Below the pieces are notes generated by a model. That model searched no databases, was not told the origin of the DNA, and worked only from the letters and a program-made list of their open reading frames with translations. Positions 34,587 to 42,410 of a stretch of DNA of 64,000 bases are shown here, piece by piece. Within the stretch, counting starts at the first letter, position 1. Every line of letters begins with the position of its first letter. Source of the stretch: Betaproteobacteria bacterium HGW-Betaproteobacteria-9 (lineage in GTDB: Bacteria; Pseudomonadota; Gammaproteobacteria; Burkholderiales; Burkholderiaceae_C). Location: NCBI GenBank assembly GCA_002842215.1, contig PHCC01000003.1, positions 186,001 to 250,000 on the forward strand, in the 5' to 3' direction. The position numbers were made by a program, and so were the translations under genes.

Positions 34587-35981
34587 ATGACCGACGCTCG
34601 AGCCAAGAAACTGTCTTCGTGGAAGCGCGCCAAACACCGCATCGCGCACTCCATCAAGCTGCGCATGGTGCTGGTGTTCCTGCTGCTCGCGGCGGGCATG
34701 ACCTTCGTGTTTTTCACCGGCGCGCAGAAGGCGTTTTCCATGGGCTGGCGCGAAGCCGCGCGCCCGCTGCTGATGGACTACGTGGACCGCATCGCCGCCG
34801 AGATCACGAACGGCGGACAGCCCAGCGTGGAGCGCGCCCTGGCCGTCACCGAGCGCCTGCCACTCACCGTGCGCATCGCAGGACCGCAGGTGAACTGGGC
34901 CTCGCACCCCGGTCAGGCCGAGTCGGACTGGATGCGCGACAAACCTGATGACAGCGGGCCGCGCAACGGTGACAAGAACGGCGAAAAATGGGGCAACGGC
35001 AAAGACTGGAACGGCATCCTGCAGCGCGACACCGCCGACGGGCACACCATTCAGTTCGGTATCAATGACGAGGTGTTCGTGCGCCGCCCGCGCCTGATCG
35101 GCTACGCGCTCACCTCGTTGCTCGTGCTCACGCTGCTGGCCTGGCTCTACGTGCGCCGTCTGCTCAAGCCGCTGGACGCCATCGGCGAAGGCGCTCGCCG
35201 CTTCGGTGCGGGCGACTTCAGCCAGCCCATACCCGAGCGCTGCCTGCACGGTCCCGACGAACTGGGCGAACTTGCCGCCACCATCAACACCATGGGCCAG
35301 GACATCCGGCAGATGCTTGACGCCAAGCGCGCGCTGCTGCTCGCCATCAGCCACGAGCTGCGCAGTCCACTCACCCGCGCGCGGCTCAACACCGAACTGC
35401 TGCCCGAAACGGCCGAGGTCAGCCCGCAGCGCGAAGCCCTGTTGCGCGACCTGCAAGAAATGGCCCGCCTCATCACCGACCTGCTGGCGAGCGAGCGCCT
35501 GGCCGCCAACCACGCCGCGCTGCAACGCGAACCGGTGGCGCTGGAGGTGCTGGCGCGCGAGGTCATTGGCGAGCTGCAGACCCGCCACCCCGAGGCCGCA
35601 CGCACCGCACTGCACGCCGCGCCCGACCTGCCCACCTTGCAACTCGACCCGGCGCGCATGCGCCTGCTGCTGCGCAACCTGCTCGACAATGCGCTGCGCC
35701 ACAGCGCGGGTGCGCCGCTGCCGCCCGAACTGCACCTGAGCGCCGAAGGGCAGGGCATCCAGATCGAGGTGCGCGACCACGGCCCCGGTGTGCCCGACGA
35801 CCAGCTTCCCCAGCTGGCCGAACCCTTCTTCCGTCCCGACACCGCGCGTACCCGTGCGCAGGGCGGCGTGGGCCTGGGGCTGTATCTGTGCAAGCTGGTG
35901 GCGCAGGCGCACGGCGGCACGTTTGCGGTGCGCAATGCGTTGCCCGGGCTGGCTGTGCGGGTGGTGCTGCCGCCGCGCTGA
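34587..35981 (+). CDS. Sensor histidine kinase (CpxA/RstB-like)
   Basis: A 464-residue membrane kinase with two transmembrane helices (about residues 25-45 and 170-190) flanking a periplasmic domain with a Gly/Asn/Lys-rich stretch (SGPRNGDKNGEKWGNGKDW). A HAMP linker follows. The H-box is LLAISHELRSPLTRARLN, the N-box LLRNLLDNALRHS, and G-boxes DHGPGVPDD and GVGLGLYLCKLV. It should phosphorylate the adjacent regulator. It is last in the Spy-like/regulator/kinase unit and converges with the dienelactone hydrolase-like gene. Confidence 0.92.
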   Translation: MTDARAKKLSSWKRAKHRIAHSIKLRMVLVFLLLAAGMTFVFFTGAQKAFSMGWREAARPLLMDYVDRIAAEITNGGQPSVERALAVTERLPLTVRIAGPQVNWASHPGQAESDWMRDKPDDSGPRNGDKNGEKWGNGKDWNGILQRDTADGHTIQFGINDEVFVRRPRLIGYALTSLLVLTLLAWLYVRRLLKPLDAIGEGARRFGAGDFSQPIPERCLHGPDELGELAATINTMGQDIRQMLDAKRALLLAISHELRSPLTRARLNTELLPETAEVSPQREALLRDLQEMARLITDLLASERLAANHAALQREPVALEVLAREVIGELQTRHPEAARTALHAAPDLPTLQLDPARMRLLLRNLLDNALRHSAGAPLPPELHLSAEGQGIQIEVRDHGPGVPDDQLPQLAEPFFRPDTARTRAQGGVGLGLYLCKLVAQAHGGTFAVRNALPGLAVRVVLPPR

Positions 35982-35992
35982 CGGCTGGAAAC

Positions 35993-36889
35993 CTACTTCT
36001 GCGCCACCCGGGTGTCTTCGCTGCCAGGGTGGCCGCTGAGCCCCGCGAAGAACGCGAGCATGCGGTCCCGGCTGTCGTCGGCGGCCTGAGCATTCCGGCC
36101 CACCAGCTTGCCCAGGTAGCGCTGGAGCACGATGTCCAGGTCGAAGGAATGGGCCGCTTCGGGGTAGACGATCAGCTGCAGGTTGGCACCGGTGGAGCGC
36201 ACGCCTTCGCATTCGCTGGCAGGCACCCAGTCGTCCTGGCCTCCGCCAAACACCAGCAGCGGTGTTTTCAGTTGCACGGAGCGGCGTTCGAAGGCGCCGC
36301 ACCAGGGGTAGAAGGCCACGACCCCGCGAAAGCCGTCGGTGGCTCCGGCCTGGCCGTGCGGACCATCGCCCTTGGCCACCTTGATCGCCACGCTGCCGCC
36401 GTTGCTCTGGCCCATGAGGAACACGCTGCCACGGTCGACAAAGGGCTGTGCCTGCAGGTAGCGCAACGCATCGTGGGCGTCGTAGGTGCGGTAGTCGCGG
36501 GCATCCGCCAGCCGGTCGAAGCTCTCGCACACCTTGCCGCCGCCCTGGTTGCGGGGCCCAAAACTGTCGAGGTTGAGCACCACGAAGCCCTTGCTCACCA
36601 GATGTTCGGCGTAACGGTTCATGGTGTAGCGAACCGGCGCTTGCCAGCCACCGCAGCCATGCATCAGCACCACCGCCGGAAAGGGGCCATCGCCTTCGGG
36701 CCGCGAGAGTTCGGCCCGCAGGCTGACCTTGTTCGCGCTGTGACCCTGTGTGGCTTCAAAGGTGACTCTTTCGCTGGCCTGCGCCGAGTGGGCCAGCAGC
36801 ACGCCGAGGATCAGCTTGCCCAGCCACAGTGGCAACCGGCGTGGCCGGGCGTGTTCAGCGAGACCGCTCGTGTGTTTCAAATCGTTCAA
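35993..36889 (-). CDS. Dienelactone hydrolase-family alpha/beta hydrolase
   Basis: A 298-residue alpha/beta hydrolase with an N-terminal hydrophobic segment (LPLWLGKLILGVLLAHSAQA) that looks like a signal peptide, so it may be exported. The oxyanion stretch is PAVVLMHGCGGW, the nucleophile elbow FLMGQSNGGSVAI (Ser), the acid lies in VFGGGQDDWVPASE and the His in PEAAHSFDLDI. Ser in place of the Cys of classical dienelactone hydrolase suggests an esterase. No operon partner; it converges with the kinase gene. Confidence 0.82.
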   Translation of the reverse strand: MNDLKHTSGLAEHARPRRLPLWLGKLILGVLLAHSAQASERVTFEATQGHSANKVSLRAELSRPEGDGPFPAVVLMHGCGGWQAPVRYTMNRYAEHLVSKGFVVLNLDSFGPRNQGGGKVCESFDRLADARDYRTYDAHDALRYLQAQPFVDRGSVFLMGQSNGGSVAIKVAKGDGPHGQAGATDGFRGVVAFYPWCGAFERRSVQLKTPLLVFGGGQDDWVPASECEGVRSTGANLQLIVYPEAAHSFDLDIVLQRYLGKLVGRNAQAADDSRDRMLAFFAGLSGHPGSEDTRVAQK

Positions 36890-37217
36890 CCCTGTGGCGT
36901 TGTGTGACGGGGCAACCCGTCAACGGGTCGATCCAAGGTCTGGATTTTCGGATACCCCCCTCAGCACCCGCAAGGTGCAACCGGCCAGAAGGTGCTCATT
37001 CCAGCGCGAACGGTGTGCCCGCCCGCCGACTGCCGGCCGCAGCGAAACCAATGGTTTTAGTCAACAGAACATTGCGTCTGCTCAATGCTTGAAGCGGGTG
37101 TATTGATTAACATAAATTTACAAATACAAAGGCACTCTGGAAGCTGGAAAAGGCGAGGCATTTCGTACTCAGGGATGAGCGTGTGCGCGCCTTGAGGTTT
37201 ATCAAGAAGGTGCTTTC
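36890..37217. other. Intergenic region upstream of the PqqD/ATP-grasp operon
   Basis: No convincing gene, including no obvious short precursor-peptide gene, in these 328 bases. The notable feature is an AT-rich tract around 37102-37130 (TTGATTAACA followed by TTTACAAATAC) inside GC-rich sequence, a likely promoter for the operon. The first ribosome site, AAGAAGG, sits near 37204. Confidence 0.5.
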
Positions 37218-37544
37218 ATGAACAAAAAAAACGGGCAGGCGACGGATGCCGCGGATCCCGGTCCAACCCTGTCAAAGGGCCCGCGGCGGTTGCAATTCTT
37301 TGGCGAAGAATTCGTGCTCGATACGGTGTCGGGTCTGTTCTACCGGCTCACGCCGGCGGCCCATCTCGTGCTGCAGGCCCATGAACAGGGTCTGCAGAGT
37401 CAGCAGTTCCCAGGGCTTCTGAAGCAGCACTACGGCATTGACCCGGCGAGCGCTGCGCGCGATGTCGAGTTGCTGCTCAACCAGATGGTCTCACTGGGGT
37501 TGCTGGGCCCGCAGTCGGAGCGGCTCCAGGAAGGCCGGGCATGA
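37218..37544 (+). CDS. PqqD-like peptide-binding (RRE) protein
   Basis: A 108-residue protein whose residues 25-97 fit the PqqD/RiPP-recognition-element fold: FGEEFVLDTVSGLFYRLTPA, AAHLVLQAHEQGLQSQQFP, then DVELLLNQMVSLGLL. PqqD proteins bind a leader or carrier peptide and present it to a modifying enzyme. The N-terminal 20 residues are polar and flexible. The gene overlaps the ATP-grasp start by 4 nt (ATGA), the first of three such overlaps. No precursor peptide gene was found beside it, so what it binds is open. Confidence 0.75.
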   Translation: MNKKNGQATDAADPGPTLSKGPRRLQFFGEEFVLDTVSGLFYRLTPAAHLVLQAHEQGLQSQQFPGLLKQHYGIDPASAARDVELLLNQMVSLGLLGPQSERLQEGRA

Positions 37545-38695
37545 GCGCAGCACCGGGCCGTTTCCAAGCAAGCTCGCACCGCAGCCCGCAGGGTGAAGGT
37601 ACGCCCATGAGCGCGATCCAACGCAGCGTGGCGGTCACCGGCATGCACCGCGGGGAGAACCCCCAACCCGGAGCTTCCGTTGTCGCCAGCTTGCGCCGCC
37701 AGTTTCCCGGGCTGCGCACGGTCGGTCTTTCCTACGATCCGTTGGAGAGCAGCCTGTACGGGCAGGGCAGCGATCACCCCGATGCGGCCTACCTGATCCC
37801 CTTCCCCGGAGCGGGTGCGCGGGCTTTGCTCGACCGGCTGGACATGATCCGCCAGAGTGAAGACATCGGCTACATCATTCCCTGCCTCGATTCCGAGATC
37901 GAAAACTACCTGCAGATCGAAGAGCAACTGAAGGAACGTGGCATCCGCTGCATCCTGCCCACCCGCCAGTCCTTCGAGGACCGGCACAAGGCTTCGCTCT
38001 ACGACTTCTGTCTGCGCAACGACATCCCGAGTCCGGTCACCCTCATCGCCCACGACGCGCTGGCGGTGGAGCGTTGTGCGGCCGAGGTCGGCTACCCGGT
38101 CTATGTGAAGGGGCGGCTGTACCACGCCGAACTGGTTCACTCGCGCGAGGGACTGGTGGCCGGGTACGACGAGATCGTGCAGACCTGGGGCTGGCCCGTG
38201 ATGGTGCAGGAAACCCTCAGCGGTGAGGAGTACGACGTGACGGGCGTGGGCGATGGCGAGGGCGGCATCGTGCAAAGCTGTTCCATCCGCAAGCTCCTGC
38301 GCACTTCTCACGGCAAGGGTTTCGCTGGCATCGTCGTGCAGGACCCGGACATGGATGCGTTGTCCGAACGGATCATCCGCGCGCTGCGCTGGAACGGCCC
38401 TTTCGAACTCGAGTTCATCAAGGTGCCGGGCCGTCCGCATGCGCTGATGGAGATCAACCCGCGCTTTCCGGCCTGGATCGACTTCCCCTCGCAGATCGGG
38501 TGCAACCTGCCCGCGCTGCTGTTCGAGCGCCTGCTCGGGCATGCCGTCAAACCACCACCGGCCTGCCGGCCGGGCCAGATGTTCGTGCGCCACAGCGTGG
38601 ATCTCGCGGGTGATTTCGCCGACTTTGCGGCCATGGCCAGCAGCGGCGAACGCATCTTCCGGCCCCTACAGAAACCAGAACAGGTCACACCATGA
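37541..38695 (+). CDS. ATP-grasp ligase
   Basis: A 384-residue ATP-grasp enzyme related to carbamoyl-phosphate-synthase-type ligases. An N-terminal preATP-grasp Rossmann-like part (VAVTGMHRGENP, LIPFPGAGARALLDRL, IIPCLDSEIENYLQI) precedes the ATP-binding half (GYPVYVKGRLYHAELVHS, PVMVQETLSGEEYDVTG, and Mg-binding HALMEINPRFPAW). The family joins a carboxylate to an amine or thiol through an acyl-phosphate. The start overlaps the PqqD-like gene; an in-frame ATG at 37607 with GAAGG is an alternative. The next gene, a PLP decarboxylase, overlaps its stop by 4 nt. Substrate unknown. Confidence 0.85.
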   Translation: MSAAPGRFQASSHRSPQGEGTPMSAIQRSVAVTGMHRGENPQPGASVVASLRRQFPGLRTVGLSYDPLESSLYGQGSDHPDAAYLIPFPGAGARALLDRLDMIRQSEDIGYIIPCLDSEIENYLQIEEQLKERGIRCILPTRQSFEDRHKASLYDFCLRNDIPSPVTLIAHDALAVERCAAEVGYPVYVKGRLYHAELVHSREGLVAGYDEIVQTWGWPVMVQETLSGEEYDVTGVGDGEGGIVQSCSIRKLLRTSHGKGFAGIVVQDPDMDALSERIIRALRWNGPFELEFIKVPGRPHALMEINPRFPAWIDFPSQIGCNLPALLFERLLGHAVKPPPACRPGQMFVRHSVDLAGDFADFAAMASSGERIFRPLQKPEQVTP

Positions 38696-40116
38696 ACAAC
38701 GAATACCTTCCGCCCGTCATCAGCGCCGAGCTGGGTCGGCACGCGCTGGATGCCGCTGCTGATCGCAATCTCTACGCCCGTGGCACGCGTACGCCCACCC
38801 TGTTCGAAATCGACGGCATTCCTGTGGCCGCGCTGGTGCAGCAGTTCGGCTCGCCGCTGTTCGTGTTCTCCGAGCACGACCTGCGTGAAAAAGCCCGCCA
38901 CCTGCGGGCGGCCTTCACCAGCCGCTACGAGAACACCCGCTTTGCCTGGTCCTACAAGACCAACTACCTCTCGGCCATTTGCCAGGTGTTCCACGATGAA
39001 GGCTGGATGGCCGAGGTGGTTTCGGATTTCGAATACCAGAAGGCCCGCAAGCTCGGCATGGCGGGCAAGGACATCGTTTTCAACGGACCGTACAAGCCAC
39101 GCCCGATCCTGGAACAGGCCGTTCGCGAGCGGGCGCTGATCCAGATCGACAACTGGGACGAACTCGGCCTCATCGAAGAGCTGACCCGAGACATCGATGA
39201 ACCGCTGGAGGTGGGCATCCGCGTCTGGCTCGATGCCGGCATCCGGCCGATCTGGTCGAAGTTCGGTTTTGCCGTGGAAAACGGCGAGGCGGCGCGCGCC
39301 GCCCACCGCATCCAGGCGAACCCGAAGCTCTCACTGCACACGCTGCACACGCACATCGGCACCTACATCCTCGACCCCAATGCCTACCGCGTGGCCGTCA
39401 CCAAACTGCTGGCCCTGCGCGAGCAGCTCCATGCCGCACAACAGCACTGGGTGCCCTGCGTCAACCTGGGTGGAGGCTTTCCATCGAACAGCCTGTTGCA
39501 CGGCATGACCGGGCCCGCCGAACGGGTGGTGCCGCCCATCGATGCCTACGCCGAGGCCATCACCGAGGTGCTCAACCGCCTGCCTCCCGGGCAGCGGCCG
39601 CAACTGCGCTTCGAAAGCGGGCGCCACCTGGTGGACGAGGCCGGGTACCTGCTCACCTCCGTGGTGGCCGTCAAGGGCATCCGGCACCCCATGACCGAGC
39701 AGGCCGGTCTGCGCGACTACAAGGAACAGCTGCTCGTGGGCGAGGCTGCCCGCACCAGCTACGTCATGGACGCCGGCATCAACCTGCTCTACACCGCGGC
39801 CTGGTACCAGATGGACATACGGCCCTCGCGCGCCGTCGAAGCGCCGCCGTCGCTGTCGCGCCTGTACGGACCCCTTTGCATGGCGATCGATGTGCTTCGT
39901 TACAGCATCGATCTGCCGCCCTTGAAGGTGGGTGACATCCTCACCCTGCACCCGGTGGGGGCCTACAACGTGTCGCAGGCCATGCAGTTCATCGACTACC
40001 GCCCGGCGGTGGTGCTCATCGGCATGGATGGCAAGCCCGAACTCATCCGTGCGCACGAGGTGCTGCACGATGTGGACGGCCCCGAGCGCATGCCCGCTCA
40101 CCTGGTGCGCCCGTGA
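38692..40116 (+). CDS. Fold-type III PLP-dependent decarboxylase (diaminopimelate/ornithine decarboxylase-like)
   Basis: A 474-residue enzyme of the Orn/DAP/Arg decarboxylase 2 family. The PLP lysine is in FAWSYKTNYLSAICQVFHDE; the phosphate-binding glycine loop is VNLGGGFPSNS; EAARTSYVMDAGIN and the cross-subunit motif YGPLCMAIDVLRYS (GPxCxxxD) are in the C-terminal barrel. LHTLHTHIGTYILD matches the HxGS-type segment of the family with Thr at the end. It is longer than DapDC by about 50 residues. Lying between an ATP-grasp gene and a transporter-peptidase gene, it is probably not the housekeeping LysA. Confidence 0.85.
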   Translation: MNNEYLPPVISAELGRHALDAAADRNLYARGTRTPTLFEIDGIPVAALVQQFGSPLFVFSEHDLREKARHLRAAFTSRYENTRFAWSYKTNYLSAICQVFHDEGWMAEVVSDFEYQKARKLGMAGKDIVFNGPYKPRPILEQAVRERALIQIDNWDELGLIEELTRDIDEPLEVGIRVWLDAGIRPIWSKFGFAVENGEAARAAHRIQANPKLSLHTLHTHIGTYILDPNAYRVAVTKLLALREQLHAAQQHWVPCVNLGGGFPSNSLLHGMTGPAERVVPPIDAYAEAITEVLNRLPPGQRPQLRFESGRHLVDEAGYLLTSVVAVKGIRHPMTEQAGLRDYKEQLLVGEAARTSYVMDAGINLLYTAAWYQMDIRPSRAVEAPPSLSRLYGPLCMAIDVLRYSIDLPPLKVGDILTLHPVGAYNVSQAMQFIDYRPAVVLIGMDGKPELIRAHEVLHDVDGPERMPAHLVRP

Positions 40117-42353
40117 CCAAAGCGCAATCGAGCCCCATCGCCGGACGCTCCGACGGCCCCGAAGTCGAAGCGCCCACGGGCGCCACGGTCCAGGCCCGGC
40201 GCGTGTCGGTGCGGGGGGTGGTCGAGGCTTTCGGGCAGTCGCTGGGCGGCGTCTTTTTCATCGAACAGCCCTGGCTGGGGCTGCTGCTCTGGGGCGCCTT
40301 GCTGAGCCGCCCGGCGCTGGCCCTGTTTGCGCTGTGCGGCCTGCTGTCGGGTGTGCTGGTCGGGGGGATCCTGCGTGTCCAGGATGCGCCGGGCCTGGGT
40401 GGCGGCGTCAAGGCCAATGCACTGCTGACGGCGGTGGTCACCGGCTGGATGATCGGCCCCATGGGCATGCCCTGGGCGCAGCAGCTGGTGATGGCCGCCG
40501 CCGCCGCGATGGCCGCAGCCTTGATGACCGCAGCCCTCATGCGGGTGCTGGCCCGCAGCTTCCTGCCGGTGCTGCTCTGGGGCTACTGCCTGATCGCGGC
40601 GATGTTGTTCAGCATCTGCCCGGATTGCACCGTGCGCGCCGCCTACACCATGCCCGTCTGGCCAATGCCGACCGATGCTCTGGGCTGGCTCGGCAGCTTC
40701 CTGCGTTCCATGGCGTCGCTCATGTATTCGCCGCATGCCGTGGCCGGCGTGCTGGTATGCATCGCCGTGCTGCTGTGGTCGCGGGCCATGTTCCTGGCCG
40801 GCCTGGCGGGCTGGCTCGGCGGGGTGTTGCTGTCGCTGGGTTTCCAGCGGCTGGGGCTGAGCTTTGTCTGGCTGCCGCTGTCGTACAACTATTTCATTGC
40901 CGGCATGGCGCTGGGTGCGGTGATCTTCCTGCCGGGGCGGCTGAGCCTGCCGGTGGCCGCTGTGGCCGGTGTACTCACCGCCTTCTTCGGGCTGGTGCTG
41001 CAGTACGTGCTGGGTTGGTCGGCCACGAGCTACCTGCCCGTGTCATCGGCGCTGGTCATCTGGGTCGGCATGGGCGCACTCACGCTCGCTGGCGAGCGGG
41101 CCATCGTGGAGCGCAACGCCATGCCGGGCGAGCCGCCCGAACAGCGCTGGTGGATCGAGGCCTACTGGCGCGCGCGCTACGGCCGCCCGGTGCCGCTGTT
41201 TGCCGTGCCCGTGGCCGGCGAACTGCTGATTGCCCAGGGCTTTGAGGGGCGCATCAGCCACACCGGCATCTACCGCCATGCGCTGGACTTCCAGCGTTCC
41301 CCCGCGGCCGAGGCGGTGGGCGGTTCGATCTGGGGCGCTCCCGTCACGGCGCCGGCGCCCGGCATCATCGAGCGGGCGCACGACGGCGTGGTGGACAACC
41401 CGCTGGGCGTGAGCAACTACGCCGAAAAGTGGGGCAACCATGTGGTGATCCGCCTCGACGCTGGCGGCTGGGCCATGCTCGCGCACCTGCAGCAGGGCAC
41501 GGTGGCGGTTGTGCCGGGGGCCCGGGTTGAGACCGGCAGCTACCTCGGCCGCGTGGGCAATTCCGGTCGCTCGCCGGTGCCCCACCTGCACCTGCAGTTG
41601 CAGGGCTCGCCCGAACCCGGTGCGGCCACGCGCCCGTTCCGGCTCGCCAACTATTTCACCGCCGAGGCACCGGCCGCCGCACTGACGCGCTGGCACGCCT
41701 CGGCCGTTCCCCCCGAGGGCGACGTGCTGGCCCAGGCGCAGGCCAATCCGGTGGTCTACAGCACCCTGGTCGGCATGGCCCCGGGCACCGCCGTGTGGAC
41801 CAGCGAGGTGCAGGGCGACATTCCGCGTGCGTTCAACCCCGGGCCGGCTCACGTGCAACAACTCCAGGTGCGCATCGACAGCCTGGGTGAGCAGGTGCTG
41901 GACGCTGGCAAACAGGGACGCCTGGTGCTGGCACTCGATCCCGATGCGCTGCGTGTCATGGCGCTGGACGATGCGAGCGCACCGTTGTTGCGCCTGCTCG
42001 CGATGGGGGCCGTTTCCATGCCGTATGCGGCACGCGTGGGCACCCGCTGGAGCGACGTCCCACCGGTGGTGCCCGGTGGCGGCTGGTGGCGGCCCTGGGC
42101 GCTGCTGCTGGCGCCCTACCGTCCCCATCCGTTTCCCGTCGTCCATGGCATCTGCACCGCCATCGCGGAGCCTGGCCCGAGCGGTTCGGTGCTGGAGTGG
42201 GTGAGCACGCTGCAGGCCCCCGGTGCGTCCGGGCCGCACAAGCTCACGTGCCAGTTTGCGCCTCTGCGAGGGCCTGTGAAGCTGCAGGCCGAATTTGCGG
42301 CCGGGGTCCTCACCTTCCGCCTCTTGTCCTTTGAGCCCGCGACCCCCGGTTGA
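40113..42353 (+). CDS. Urea transporter-like membrane domain fused to M23 peptidase domain
   Basis: A 746-residue two-part protein starting at GTG, overlapping the decarboxylase stop (GTGA). Residues 35-320 hold about ten hydrophobic helices with urea-transporter character: an N-terminal FGQSLGGVFFIEQPWLGLLL segment, GVKANALLTAVVTGWMIGP and, in the second half, SLMYSPHAVAGVLVCIAVLL. After about residue 370 comes an M23/LytM-like domain with HTGIYRHALDF, a WGNHVVIRLD strand and the zinc motif PHLHLQLQG. The last 220 residues have no recognised domain. The peptidase part should lie outside the inner membrane, so the protein links small-molecule passage to peptide or cell-wall cleavage. Confidence 0.72.
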   Translation: MTKAQSSPIAGRSDGPEVEAPTGATVQARRVSVRGVVEAFGQSLGGVFFIEQPWLGLLLWGALLSRPALALFALCGLLSGVLVGGILRVQDAPGLGGGVKANALLTAVVTGWMIGPMGMPWAQQLVMAAAAAMAAALMTAALMRVLARSFLPVLLWGYCLIAAMLFSICPDCTVRAAYTMPVWPMPTDALGWLGSFLRSMASLMYSPHAVAGVLVCIAVLLWSRAMFLAGLAGWLGGVLLSLGFQRLGLSFVWLPLSYNYFIAGMALGAVIFLPGRLSLPVAAVAGVLTAFFGLVLQYVLGWSATSYLPVSSALVIWVGMGALTLAGERAIVERNAMPGEPPEQRWWIEAYWRARYGRPVPLFAVPVAGELLIAQGFEGRISHTGIYRHALDFQRSPAAEAVGGSIWGAPVTAPAPGIIERAHDGVVDNPLGVSNYAEKWGNHVVIRLDAGGWAMLAHLQQGTVAVVPGARVETGSYLGRVGNSGRSPVPHLHLQLQGSPEPGAATRPFRLANYFTAEAPAAALTRWHASAVPPEGDVLAQAQANPVVYSTLVGMAPGTAVWTSEVQGDIPRAFNPGPAHVQQLQVRIDSLGEQVLDAGKQGRLVLALDPDALRVMALDDASAPLLRLLAMGAVSMPYAARVGTRWSDVPPVVPGGGWWRPWALLLAPYRPHPFPVVHGICTAIAEPGPSGSVLEWVSTLQAPGASGPHKLTCQFAPLRGPVKLQAEFAAGVLTFRLLSFEPATPG

Positions 42354-42410
42354 CGGGGGTGACGGAGCAGCGAGATTCTGTTTTTTGTGTCCAACCTGAA
42401 GGAGATCATG

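Noticed and set aside
38692-40116. Housekeeping diaminopimelate decarboxylase LysA
   Set aside because: Longer than LysA and translationally coupled to a PqqD-like/ATP-grasp pair and a transporter rather than to lysine genes; kept as a family-level call only.
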